From contig CAZHOV010000006.1 in NCBI GenBank assembly GCA_964534315.1, positions 1-64,000 on the forward strand: a stretch of DNA of 64,000 nucleotides, given 5' to 3'. Origin of the DNA: CAZHOV01 sp964534315. GTDB taxonomy: Bacteria > Bacteroidota > Bacteroidia > Chitinophagales > Saprospiraceae. The position numbers and the translations under genes are program-made. Positions 18,289 through 27,522 of the stretch are shown one piece after another (the first letter of the stretch is position 1; each line of letters starts with the position of its first letter). The notes under the pieces are model-generated. The model saw only the letters and a program-made list of their open reading frames with translations. It ran no database searches and was not told the DNA's origin.

Positions 18289-18648
18289 TTAGGCGGAAAA
18301 GGAAGTGCCGCAGCCGCAGGTATCGGAAGCATTTGGATTATTAAAAATAAAACCCCGGTTATTTAAGCCATCCAACCAGTCGATTTCCATTCCAATCAGA
18401 TAAATGCCGTGAGATTTCTCCATGAAAATTTTCATGCCATCTAGCTGATAAACGTTATCTTTTTCTTTTTGCTCATCAAACCCCAGGACATAAGAAAAAC
18501 CAGAACAGCCTCCTCCTTTAACCCCCACTCTTAAGCCATGAGAGTCCGGAATTTGTTGATCATTCATTATTTTCCGCAGTTCGGTAAGCGCATTTTCTGT
18601 AATTTTTATTGGCGCAGTAGTCATTTTATCCTTTGTAGTAGTAGTCAT
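18289..18648 (-). CDS. Iron-sulfur cluster assembly protein, IscA/ErpA (HesB) type
   Basis: A 119-residue A-type carrier that receives and passes Fe-S clusters. The three ligands are C48 (GGGCSGFSY), C111 and C113 (TCGCGTSF). The first ~12 residues (MTTTTKDKMTT) are low complexity; the inner ATG at residue 9 is an alternative start. It is divergent from the gene at 18816. Whether it acts as IscA, ErpA or SufA cannot be told from sequence alone. Confidence 0.92.
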   Translation of the reverse strand: MTTTTKDKMTTAPIKITENALTELRKIMNDQQIPDSHGLRVGVKGGGCSGFSYVLGFDEQKEKDNVYQLDGMKIFMEKSHGIYLIGMEIDWLDGLNNRGFIFNNPNASDTCGCGTSFSA

Positions 18649-18772
18649 ATACTATTTTTTCAATTAAAAACACATAAATTACTCAATTGGTTTAAAGCTA
18701 AGAAAAACCTTTAACTTATGCCAATAATATAATAATCTTATCTCCTTTCCTAAAAAAACAGTAAAATGCGTT

Positions 18773-18780
18773 TAATTTTG
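18773..18780 (+). promoter_or_regulatory. Candidate -7 element for the 18816 gene
   Basis: TAATTTTG, a full match to TAnnTTTG, 36 nt before the start at 18816. No clear -33 box. Confidence 0.4.
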
Positions 18781-18815
18781 CATCTTCGCCATCAAAAAAT
18801 TAAAAAATACACGGT

Positions 18816-19352
18816 ATGCCAGAGTGGTTAATGGTTATCTTAGAAATTGTGAAACTTACTATTCCTGCATTAATTGTCTATTTAACAGTTAATGCCCTGT
18901 TGAAAAACTATTTGAACAATCAATATAATCTCAGACAAATAGATCTCAAGCAAGCTCAACAGAGCTCAACAACGCCGCTGAGGTTGCAAGCCTACGAGCG
19001 CTTGATGCTATTTTGCGAACGCATATCCATCCCAAATCTGATGCTTCGACTGCAAACCAAAAAAATGAGCGTTGAAGATCTTAAAATGGCTATGATGGTT
19101 ACCGTCCAAAAAGAATATGAGCATAACGTTACTCAACAAGTCTATGTCTCTGATAACCTCTGGAAAATTATCTCTCTTGCAAAAGATGATGTGCTAAATA
19201 TTATCAATGTCATTGCGGATCGACTGGATCAGGGTGAAGATGCTCAATTGCTTCGCGAATCTCTAATGGTTCACCTTCAAAGTAATGCAGATACTATTGT
19301 AGTGGAAAAAGCTAAGTTCGCGATAAAAAAGGAAATTGGATTGATCTTGTAA
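18816..19352 (+). CDS. Membrane-anchored protein of unknown function
   Basis: A 178-residue protein with one N-terminal transmembrane helix (about residues 5-28, IVKLTIPALIVYLTVNALL) and a helical cytoplasmic-type domain rich in K/E/Q with LRLQAYERLMLFCERI. The family, possibly DUF7935, seems restricted to Bacteroidota; I know no function. It starts a plus-strand run with the split nucleotidase genes, 34 bp ahead of 19387. Confidence 0.7.
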   Translation: MPEWLMVILEIVKLTIPALIVYLTVNALLKNYLNNQYNLRQIDLKQAQQSSTTPLRLQAYERLMLFCERISIPNLMLRLQTKKMSVEDLKMAMMVTVQKEYEHNVTQQVYVSDNLWKIISLAKDDVLNIINVIADRLDQGEDAQLLRESLMVHLQSNADTIVVEKAKFAIKKEIGLIL

Positions 19353-19386
19353 TCGTTAATATGTATTTCTTTTCAATCTCTACCTA

Positions 19387-20154
19387 ATGCTTACTAAACT
19401 AATGAAACGCTTTGATATTTGGGGTGGTTTAGTTATCCTATTATTGCTGTCTTCCTGTTCTACCACTCAGCACATTGCAAAGGTTTCGCCCACGGGGTAT
19501 GAGCTAACCAAAGATGCCGGGATAAAGCCTGATTCTGCCATACAACAACTCATTATTCCCTACCGAAAGGAGTTGGTTGCCGAAATGAGCAACATAATTG
19601 GTTATGCCGCTCAAGATTTGGATCGTGGAACACCCGAATCTACCCTTGGAAACTGGGTAGGGGACCTACTCCATCAAAAAGCTGAGCAATATTATGGCAA
19701 AAAGGTAGACTTTGCTATTTCCAATGCCGGAGGACTTCGCCTATCTTCCATTCCCCAAGGTCCCATAACAACAGGAATGATTTACGAATTGATGCCCTTT
19801 GATAATATGTTGGTAATCATGCACTTGAAAGGTGAGCTTGTCAGTACACTTTTTGATCATATGGCCGCAAAGGGAGGTTGGCCTGTCAGTCATCAGGTTC
19901 GTTATCAAATAAAAGAACGGAAAGCTGTAAATATTACGATCAATGGCAGTATCCTCGACCCCAAAGCGATCTATACCATAGCCCTTCCCGATTATGTGGC
20001 CAACGGAGGCGATGATAGCGGTTTTTTGAAAGGCCAGGAACACAAAAATCTGAATTTATTAGTTAGGGATGCCATGATTGAATTTGTCGAAGAAAAATGG
20101 AAGGCTGGTGAGAAAATGAAGGCTGAATTACAAAATCGTGTAGATAACCAATAA
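19387..20154 (+). CDS. 5'-nucleotidase C-terminal-domain lipoprotein
   Basis: A 255-residue lipoprotein (lipobox LLSSC after MLTKLMKRFDIWGGLVILL; an inner ATG at residue 7 is an alternative start) containing only the substrate-binding 5_nucleotid_C domain. Motifs: STLGNWVGDLL, FAISNAGGLRLSSIPQGPIT, IYELMPFDNMLVIMHLKG and YTIALPDYVANGGDDSGFL. The catalytic metallophosphoesterase domain is encoded separately 10 bp downstream. In UshA the two domains are one chain that rotates during catalysis, so these two products probably act together in the periplasm. Confidence 0.88.
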   Translation: MLTKLMKRFDIWGGLVILLLLSSCSTTQHIAKVSPTGYELTKDAGIKPDSAIQQLIIPYRKELVAEMSNIIGYAAQDLDRGTPESTLGNWVGDLLHQKAEQYYGKKVDFAISNAGGLRLSSIPQGPITTGMIYELMPFDNMLVIMHLKGELVSTLFDHMAAKGGWPVSHQVRYQIKERKAVNITINGSILDPKAIYTIALPDYVANGGDDSGFLKGQEHKNLNLLVRDAMIEFVEEKWKAGEKMKAELQNRVDNQ

Positions 20155-20164
20155 AACTATTCAT

Positions 20165-21085
20165 ATGGATCGCCGTAGTTTTATCAAAAAATCAACTGCC
20201 GCCGGTATTCTTTTAGGAACAGGTATCATTCCTCTTTCTGCTATCGGGAAACCTGAAATCACCAAATTAACCATCCTTCACACCAACGATGTACACAGCA
20301 GAATAGACCCATTTCCGCTAAATGGAAGTAAATATGAGGGTAAGGGGGGAGCAGCGAGAAGAGCTGCGTTGATCAAAAAAATACGGAAGGCAGAGCAACA
20401 TGTAATGCTACTTGATGCAGGGGATATATTTCAGGGAACACCTTATTTTAATTTATACAAAGGCGAATTGGATATCAAGTTAATGTCTGAGATGGATTAT
20501 GATGCCGCTACAATCGGCAACCATGATTTTGATGCAGGCATAGCAATGCTGGCTCAACAAACGCAGCATGCTTCTTTTTCATTTCTTTCCTGCAATTATG
20601 ATTTTTCCAATACCCCCATGAAAGGCAAGATTAAGCCTTATCAGATTTTTCATAAAGGCGATCTGAAAATCGGAGTGCTTGGAGTAGGGATTCAGTTGGA
20701 TGGCTTAGTGCCAGAGGAATGGTATGGGGAAACCCGTTATTTAGAACCGATTGAACAGGTCAACTATTGGGCCGCGGTCCTTAAAGAAGAGCAGAAATGT
20801 GATTATGTCATTTGCTTATCTCACCTGGGCTTCCAATATGATCAATCTGATAAAGTTTCTGACCTGATCCTTGCTGAATATTCCAGGCACATCGATCTAA
20901 TTATCGGCGGCCATACCCATACTTTTTTGGAAAGGCCTCACATTGTTGAAAATCTTTCCGGACAGCCGGTGTTGATCAATCAAGTAGGTTGGGCCGGAAT
21001 AATTTTGGGAAGAATAGATGTGTATTTTGAAAGAAATAAAAAAAAGCGATGTGTATCTTGTGAAAATCTTTGGATTGAAACTTGA
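20165..21085 (+). CDS. 5'-nucleotidase catalytic domain, Tat-exported metallophosphoesterase
   Basis: A 306-residue calcineurin-fold phosphatase. It begins with a twin-arginine signal (DRRSFIKKSTAAGILLG), implying export in folded, metallated form. Metal-site motifs are complete: LHTNDVHSR, LLDAGDIFQG, IGNHDFDAG, CLSHLG and GGHTHTF. The C-terminal nucleotide-binding domain of UshA is missing from this chain and is supplied by the gene just upstream. Expected to hydrolyse nucleotides or nucleotide sugars in the periplasm for phosphate or nucleoside scavenging. Confidence 0.9.
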   Translation: MDRRSFIKKSTAAGILLGTGIIPLSAIGKPEITKLTILHTNDVHSRIDPFPLNGSKYEGKGGAARRAALIKKIRKAEQHVMLLDAGDIFQGTPYFNLYKGELDIKLMSEMDYDAATIGNHDFDAGIAMLAQQTQHASFSFLSCNYDFSNTPMKGKIKPYQIFHKGDLKIGVLGVGIQLDGLVPEEWYGETRYLEPIEQVNYWAAVLKEEQKCDYVICLSHLGFQYDQSDKVSDLILAEYSRHIDLIIGGHTHTFLERPHIVENLSGQPVLINQVGWAGIILGRIDVYFERNKKKRCVSCENLWIET

Positions 21086-21758
21086 TGAATGGCCTTAACC
21101 CCTTGAGAATTAAGCTTAATATTTGGGTCAAGGGGAAAAGAAATGCCATTAAACAATGTGTTTACGTTTTTTACCCTAAAAATGATTCTTTTTTTACTGG
21201 TTTACTTACATCTATCCTTTTCTAGTAGAGGTGATCGGGTTTTGGCAATAGTTATCTCTTAACACTTTTTTGAGTTATTGTTTTTGATCGGCGATTAGGT
21301 TTGGTTTAGGTTTACTGTTCTGTAGCTTAGGTGTATGCTTAGCCCCTGATAATTATCGGTTTATAAATTAAATCAATGAATGTTTAATACTTAGTTTTTG
21401 TATAATTTACTGAAAAACAGCTGATTGCACAAGAAGTCTTGTCCTTTTTTCAATACATTAGATCGAACATTTTAATTTTATGAATTATTTTATTTGTAAT
21501 CAGGCTAATAATATTAGGCTGAAAAAAATAAAAATAAAAGATCAAAATAAAGCTTTCATTTCTGAAAAAAATTTCACAACTTTGTAATCCTTCAAAACTG
21601 AAATGGACTACTCCTCCATTTGTCTAAGAAGAAGGAAGGAAAGACACAGCTCAATTTTTTAGGAAACGTGAAAAACTTCAAGATGGACTAAACACCTCGA
21701 AGGGTTGTAAACTCGTGTATTTTGTTAACAGCTTATTGCTAAAATTGGTATTTGACGT
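21086..21758. other. AT-rich intergenic region before dnaA
   Basis: A 673-bp spacer with no gene I can support. It is strongly AT-rich in 21460-21590 and contains CAACTTTG around 21577-21584, one mismatch from the Bacteroidota -7 element. I looked for TTATNCACA DnaA boxes on both strands and found none, so it is not a supported origin. A long dnaA leader or regulatory region is more likely. Confidence 0.5.
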
Positions 21759-23204
21759 ATGGTAAAGAATCACACAACGGTATGGAACAACTGTCTGCGC
21801 ACAATTCGTAGAAATATAAATTCTCAAAGTTTTAAGACCTGGTTTGAACCGATCAGACCGGTTCGGTTAGATAATAACGCTCTTACTATACAAGTACCAA
21901 ATAAGTTTTTTTATGAGTGGCTGGAGGAGCATTACGTTTCTTTACTCAAAACATCTATCCGTCAGGAACTTGGGGACAAAGGCAGATTGGAGTACCAGAT
22001 TCTGATGAGTAAGCCAGAAGTACAAAAAGTCACTGCGGGGAAAGAGTCCTTTTCTCAAAAAAATGATCAGAAAAAACCATATAACGATTCAGGGGTGCCT
22101 GGTTCGGTTGAAGCAGAGATTATCAAAAATCCATTTGTAATTCCTGGTATCAAAAAACTTCAAATTGATCCTCAGCTCAACCCCACTTATACTTTTGAGT
22201 CTTTCATAGAGGGCGATTGTAATCGATTAGCCAGGTCCGCAGGCTTTGCTGTGGCCAAAAAACCCGGCCGAACAGCATTTAATCCGCTCGTTATTTTCGG
22301 TGATGTAGGCCTGGGTAAAACCCACCTTGCACAGGCTATCGGGAATCAGGTATTGCGGTTGATGAATAATAAAACCGTCTTGTATGTATCATCCGAAAAG
22401 TTTACCAATCAAATCATTCAGTCTATTAAGAATAATGCGGTTAACGATTTCGTCAACTTCTATCAGCTGATAGATGTACTGATCGTTGACGATATTCAGT
22501 TTCTGGCCGATAAGCAAAAAACACAGGAAATCTTTTTCCACATTTTTAATCAATTACATCAAAACGGCAAACAGATCATTCTTACTTCTGACCGTCCGCC
22601 CAAAGATCTCAACGGGATGGAAGAACGACTGATCTCCCGGTTTAAATGGGGATTATCCGCCGACCTCCAAGCTCCGGACCTCGAAACGCGTATGGCAATT
22701 CTGGAAGCTAAAATGGGGCAGGAGGGGATTCAAATTCCTCAAAATGTGCTTGAATTTGTTTGCTACAACATTAAAAATAATATCCGCGAACTGGAAGGGG
22801 TGCTTATTTCATTGGTGGCACAATCTACCCTTAACAAACGGGAAATTGACATGGGACTCGCTAAAGAAGTGATCAAAAACTTCGTGTCGCAAATGTCTAA
22901 AGAAATTACGGTCGAATTTATTCAAAAATTGGTTGCCGAACATTTTAAAGTTCCCGTCGACACGCTAGCCGGAAAAACCAGAAAACGCTCTATCGTAATC
23001 GCTCGCCAACTTTCTATGTACTTGGCCAAAAATCTTACCAATAAATCGCTTAAAGCAATCGGCGAAAATTTCGGAGGGCGTGATCACAGTACGGTCATCT
23101 ATTCCTGTAAAGCTGTTCAAGACCTAATGGACACGGATGCCATCTTTAAAGATGCCGTTTCCGACCTGGAGAAGAAAATTAAACTTAGCCTTAATGAAAA
23201 GTGA
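21759..23204 (+). CDS. dnaA: Chromosomal replication initiator DnaA
   Basis: A 481-residue initiator. Domain I (about 5-85) starts with WNNCLRTIRRNINSQSFKTWFEPI; a variable linker follows (about 86-130); AAA+ domain III has Walker A GDVGLGKT at 181-188 and Walker B LIVDDIQFLA at 241-250; domain IV carries the DNA-binding helix-turn-helix and signature GGRDHSTVIYS. Length is typical. It is flanked by the split nucleotidase genes and a nuclease and is not next to dnaN or gyrB. Confidence 0.97.
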   Translation: MVKNHTTVWNNCLRTIRRNINSQSFKTWFEPIRPVRLDNNALTIQVPNKFFYEWLEEHYVSLLKTSIRQELGDKGRLEYQILMSKPEVQKVTAGKESFSQKNDQKKPYNDSGVPGSVEAEIIKNPFVIPGIKKLQIDPQLNPTYTFESFIEGDCNRLARSAGFAVAKKPGRTAFNPLVIFGDVGLGKTHLAQAIGNQVLRLMNNKTVLYVSSEKFTNQIIQSIKNNAVNDFVNFYQLIDVLIVDDIQFLADKQKTQEIFFHIFNQLHQNGKQIILTSDRPPKDLNGMEERLISRFKWGLSADLQAPDLETRMAILEAKMGQEGIQIPQNVLEFVCYNIKNNIRELEGVLISLVAQSTLNKREIDMGLAKEVIKNFVSQMSKEITVEFIQKLVAEHFKVPVDTLAGKTRKRSIVIARQLSMYLAKNLTNKSLKAIGENFGGRDHSTVIYSCKAVQDLMDTDAIFKDAVSDLEKKIKLSLNEK

Positions 23205-23444
23205 GAGACCGAAGGAATGGTCACCGTTCAAAGGTAAGGAGGGGACAAGCGGCAAATCAAAATTGCTTGTAGAATAAATCTGTTCGTTCATTATAGACTA
23301 AGTGATTGAATACCTGGAATGAACGCAGGAAATAATGACCGAACTCAAAAAGATTTTTTATACCAATTTTTTTGCCTTACTGCTTATGTGTTATAATGGT
23401 GCCACGCGGGTGACAATACAAAAGGGCTAACAGAAACCGCCAGA

Positions 23445-26159
23445 TTATCTTACCAATGTTTCATAGTCGTCGAAAGGCGCGTTGTCTGATTTCAGTTCCA
23501 AAAGTTCCATAATGCTTCCTCCATATAGCTCGTCTAATGCTCTGCAAGTATCTTCGGTTCGGATTTCCAATTGACCTGAAGTTAACTGCTGGATTCTCCA
23601 GGCGATCGTTTTTTCCATTTTGTCGAGAATCTCTTTGCATACTTCCTGATGGTCATCAGCGAAATCCTCAACGATACTTTCTTTAAATGCCTGTTGGTTG
23701 CGGGCGATTAAGGTCGTTTCTTCAATGATGAAGAAAGCAGTATGCGGCCATGGGTTTTTGTGGAGTAAATGGGCATATAAAACGAGTTGGAGGTCTTCGC
23801 GGTTTTTTAGCAGGGCCTTCCTCCTGTTAGTACCTCGCCACTTCAGATCTACCACACAGTATTCGTTCCCCCTTTTTAAAATCAGATCGGCATAGCCTTT
23901 TATGGGAATATCCATAAACTCACCTTCTAGCAATTCTTCTGTTCCCACAACCTTCCATCCGTTTGCAATGATCACCCTGGTCAACATCCAGGCGGCCTGT
24001 TTTACTTTGTTCAGAAAAGCTACCCGCTCGGGCTCCCGACCATACATTTGAAAAACAACACCTTCTTTTTCAAGTAGCTCAATCGCAAAATGATCTATCC
24101 ATTCCATCATCTCGGACTGATCCCACTGTTGAAAATCTTTTTTCAGCAGGTTTTCAAAAAAGCGATGAGCGAGGTTGCCCAAAAGTGTGCGCTCCCTGAC
24201 AATGCTTAGGATGGGTGACTTTTTCAGTTGGGCCTGCCTTTTAAAAAACCATTTGTAAGGATAATAAATGAGCGTTTCCAGACTCGTCAATGACTCCGTA
24301 TCGTCTAGTTTCAAATGATTGGAACTTGATATTTTCAAAATAGGCGTGGTTGGTGCACTTTCCGTTGCCTTAATTTCACTCTTTAGGGGAAGCTGAAACT
24401 CTTTTTTTAATAGTCCCAGAGATTGACATTTTTCTATGGGGGTGGAAATAGCATCTAAATTTTTGAAATGGGCCTCCAGCAAGTCAAATAAAGCATGAGG
24501 AAAAACCTCCTCTCCTTCTATCTTTTTGGGGATTACTAGTATGAGCTGGTCTTGAGTTCTTAATATGGGCTGATAACTCTGCCACAATTCCAATTGGTTG
24601 GCAACAGTTGCAGTAGTGAGGATAATGTTTTTTGAAGCCAGATATTTTATTTCGGTATTAAACCATCTGGAGAACTGATCTTCTGTATCCATTCGGATGA
24701 AATTCCACCATACCGTTTGGGGGGCTTCTTGAATCATTGCCCCCGGATGGTGGAAAAAATCCGTAAAACCAACCTGCGTATCATTAAATTGGACCGGAGA
24801 AGGTTCGTAAATACTACGTATGATGCGCTCCAGCGTTAGTTGATCGACTTTCGATTCTTCTTCGGGTAGGGATTCCAGAATTTCTTCGATACGTTTTGCT
24901 TGCTCGCTTAGCACCAAAAAGGTGCTTTTTTTGGCATCGTCATTTTCATAAGACTCTAATGCCCATTGTGAGATGTAGCTGAAGATAGTGATCATTTCTG
25001 ATCTTGGTACTTTTTGATCTTTGGGGTATCTGGGACGCTCAAACCAGAGTTGATATTGAAATTGGATGGTTTGAACAGAAAAGTCTTTTCTTTTTATGCC
25101 TTCAGCATGGGCCCAGTTGAAATATTGGTTAATATCCGCATCCCATTTATCGCTTTTAAGCCCTGGCTTGGAAGAAAGTAGCCTGGCGATCACCCGGGCT
25201 AGTTTGGGTTCCAGGGGTTTATAGGGCAGACTGACAAATTCGAGTAGCTTGAAAGGATCGACAGGCGTCCAGATAAAAGCCGGAACTAATTTTAAGATTT
25301 GAAGAATAGGGCGTGCATGAGAAGTGGATTGAATGCCCATTGCTGGCATGCCAATCTGTAGTAGCGCATAATCGAGTGTGCGGTTTTGTTCGGGAATAAG
25401 GCAGACCGGATTGAACGCATCATTGTCTTTGAGTAACCTTGGAAAGAATGCCGTGGCTTCTGATTCTCGTTGGGCAGTTATTAGCTGCAGGCTTCCGTCA
25501 GCTTTGAAAATAGGATTTTTAGGTGTTTTTCCCAGTAATAATTGTTGGAATTTTCCCAGGTCTGTATCGGTTAATTGCTGTTTTGGTTGTGGTAGTTGTT
25601 CGATCTGTACACCCGTGTCTGACAACTTTTTAAACAGTGTTTTAAAATTGGAAGGTAGCAGTTCCAAAGGTTCGTAGATGTATACTTTTTGGAATGGTAG
25701 GTGATGATCTGAAAGTGCCCGGAGTACCAGTCGGAAACGATCCGCATAGCCAAGTAATATGGAGGTTAATTTCTCTTCTTTCAGGAGTTTAGTGTATTCT
25801 TCTTCTAACCGTGCCAATGTCCTTAATCGCGCGGGGGTATTATCGGTAGGTTGAAATTGCCAACCGTTGATCACTAACTCATCCCTCATCTCCAAAAGTG
25901 TCTCGGAAGTGCCGATCTGGTCGGCGTGGAAAGATGGAGTAAAAAAACCGGCAGTTTCAGTTTTTAAAAATCGAAGAATGGCTTGTCTGAACTTTTCAAC
26001 CCTCAAATATTTAATGTTATTGGAAGGTCCCGAAAGCCCTGTGTACTTCTCGAGAGCCTGCAGCAACTGTTGCGGACCGAGGATCAATTTTCCTCCTTCA
26101 AAGGGCATGCGGTCTCGGTAGACGGGATTATCAAATTGTAGTCCGAAATATAGAATCAT
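23445..26159 (-). CDS. AddB/RecB-like PD-(D/E)XK nuclease protein, divergent
   Basis: A 904-residue protein. The C-terminus holds a RecB-type nuclease: GYAD758 then VVD771-L-K773 and the QxxxY motif Q791-Y795. The N-terminal two thirds look like a degenerate SF1 helicase scaffold, as in AddB or RecC, but I see no Walker A motif and no four-cysteine Fe-S set. AddB normally works with the AddA helicase-nuclease in double-strand break repair; no addA lies in this window. It follows RNase D by 12 bp on the same strand. A DNA repair or anti-phage role is inferred. Confidence 0.75.
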   Translation of the reverse strand: MILYFGLQFDNPVYRDRMPFEGGKLILGPQQLLQALEKYTGLSGPSNNIKYLRVEKFRQAILRFLKTETAGFFTPSFHADQIGTSETLLEMRDELVINGWQFQPTDNTPARLRTLARLEEEYTKLLKEEKLTSILLGYADRFRLVLRALSDHHLPFQKVYIYEPLELLPSNFKTLFKKLSDTGVQIEQLPQPKQQLTDTDLGKFQQLLLGKTPKNPIFKADGSLQLITAQRESEATAFFPRLLKDNDAFNPVCLIPEQNRTLDYALLQIGMPAMGIQSTSHARPILQILKLVPAFIWTPVDPFKLLEFVSLPYKPLEPKLARVIARLLSSKPGLKSDKWDADINQYFNWAHAEGIKRKDFSVQTIQFQYQLWFERPRYPKDQKVPRSEMITIFSYISQWALESYENDDAKKSTFLVLSEQAKRIEEILESLPEEESKVDQLTLERIIRSIYEPSPVQFNDTQVGFTDFFHHPGAMIQEAPQTVWWNFIRMDTEDQFSRWFNTEIKYLASKNIILTTATVANQLELWQSYQPILRTQDQLILVIPKKIEGEEVFPHALFDLLEAHFKNLDAISTPIEKCQSLGLLKKEFQLPLKSEIKATESAPTTPILKISSSNHLKLDDTESLTSLETLIYYPYKWFFKRQAQLKKSPILSIVRERTLLGNLAHRFFENLLKKDFQQWDQSEMMEWIDHFAIELLEKEGVVFQMYGREPERVAFLNKVKQAAWMLTRVIIANGWKVVGTEELLEGEFMDIPIKGYADLILKRGNEYCVVDLKWRGTNRRKALLKNREDLQLVLYAHLLHKNPWPHTAFFIIEETTLIARNQQAFKESIVEDFADDHQEVCKEILDKMEKTIAWRIQQLTSGQLEIRTEDTCRALDELYGGSIMELLELKSDNAPFDDYETLVR

Positions 26160-26171
26160 TGATCGGTTGAT

Positions 26172-27362
26172 TTAGGATTTTCCGGAAGTTTGAATGATCT
26201 CTATTTGGGTTTTATTCCAATTAAATTCAATTTGCTCCGGATTTTTGATCCAATTTAAAAAATCATCGCCGAGCAAATGTTTTCTCCATCCGTTGCCGAA
26301 AGAATCATCAAAGTAAGAGGCTTCATTTTTCATTTTTTTCAAAGAGGCTCCTCTCAGGACTAGCCCGGGGGCAACTTCTTCCTGGTAGCACTTATATTTG
26401 ATCAGCCAGTGTAACAATTCAATGTTGAGGTTCTTTTTAGTGTTCTTTTTTCCAGACTTTGGGATTTTTAATAAGAGTTCCTTCTCTTCCGCACTAGGAG
26501 GTTCTTTGAAAAGTTTTTCAAGCAATTTCCAGTGTTTGTCCAACACTTTTCCCGGTATTCTTCTATGATCTTTCATTCCTTTATATCCTGCCTGGATGTT
26601 TTTAGAAAAAAGGGTCAGGAGTTTTTCCCGCATTACCATCTCCTTAGAGATATTTAATTTCCGGGCTTCCTCCTTTCGCCATTGGTAAAGCCTGAGCATG
26701 AACAGCTGTTTCTGAGGTTTGAGGTCTATCAAAACAGCGTTCTTAAAGGCTTCTTTGTGAGGATCTTCTTCATAAAACTGAGCGTTCTCCCATTTTGAAA
26801 ATTCTTCTTTAGCCCATTCAGCCCTTCCAAGATTAGTGAGCTTTTTCAATTGATTTTTCCAGATCTCTTCCAGGTAGTAAACATCATTTAGCGCATACAA
26901 TAATTGTTGGTTAGACAAGGGGCGCTTTTTCCAGTCAGATACCATGTAGCTTTTTCCAAGCCTTATCCCTAATTCTTTTTGAAGTAAGTTTTGATAAGAA
27001 ATGGGGTATTGATGGGTAATCATACCCGCAGCGACCTGCGTGTCATAAATACCAGCTGGTACCGTGCTGTAAAGATTATAAAATAATCGGTAATCATTTT
27101 CCCCCGCGTGTGTGATTTTGATTATTTCGGGCGACTCGATCAGGTTTAAAAAGTTAGAAAGGTCTTTTATCTTAATTGGATCAATGATAAAATGCCCCAA
27201 AGGAGAGGCAACCTGAATGATACAAAGCAGGGTATGATACCTCTTTTCGCCAACAAATTCAGTGTCCATGGCAATCCATGGTACTGAACGATGTTGCTCA
27301 CAAAAATCTTCTAGAGCTTCCTTTTTTTCAATAAGGTGGAAGTCGATATTTTTAATCTGCAT
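26172..27362 (-). CDS. rnd: Ribonuclease D
   Basis: A 396-residue DEDDy 3'-5' exoribonuclease for tRNA and structured RNA trimming. Exonuclease motifs: D33-x-E35 in AMDTEFVGEK, ITHAGENDYRLF, and the YxxxD motif YALND. An HRDC domain follows (about 215-300) with a second helical region after it. Its gene is 12 bp upstream of the AddB-like nuclease, so both are probably co-transcribed. Divergent from the AsmA-like gene. Confidence 0.92.
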   Translation of the reverse strand: MQIKNIDFHLIEKKEALEDFCEQHRSVPWIAMDTEFVGEKRYHTLLCIIQVASPLGHFIIDPIKIKDLSNFLNLIESPEIIKITHAGENDYRLFYNLYSTVPAGIYDTQVAAGMITHQYPISYQNLLQKELGIRLGKSYMVSDWKKRPLSNQQLLYALNDVYYLEEIWKNQLKKLTNLGRAEWAKEEFSKWENAQFYEEDPHKEAFKNAVLIDLKPQKQLFMLRLYQWRKEEARKLNISKEMVMREKLLTLFSKNIQAGYKGMKDHRRIPGKVLDKHWKLLEKLFKEPPSAEEKELLLKIPKSGKKNTKKNLNIELLHWLIKYKCYQEEVAPGLVLRGASLKKMKNEASYFDDSFGNGWRKHLLGDDFLNWIKNPEQIEFNWNKTQIEIIQTSGKS

Positions 27363-27522
27363 GGATAGAAGTTGATTTCTTATTCCATTCTAAGTTTTGA
27401 AATTAATCTTCCAATAGGTATTGACACATAGCGATAATTTTTTGCAATGTTTTTAACCCCATCTCGTTTCAAAACTAGAATATTTCCGTAAATTAACAGA
27501 TATTCTTAATATAACTAAACAA

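Noticed and set aside
21086..21758. Chromosomal origin next to dnaA
   Set aside because: No TTATNCACA-type boxes on either strand and no dnaN or gyrB neighbours; AT-richness alone is not enough.
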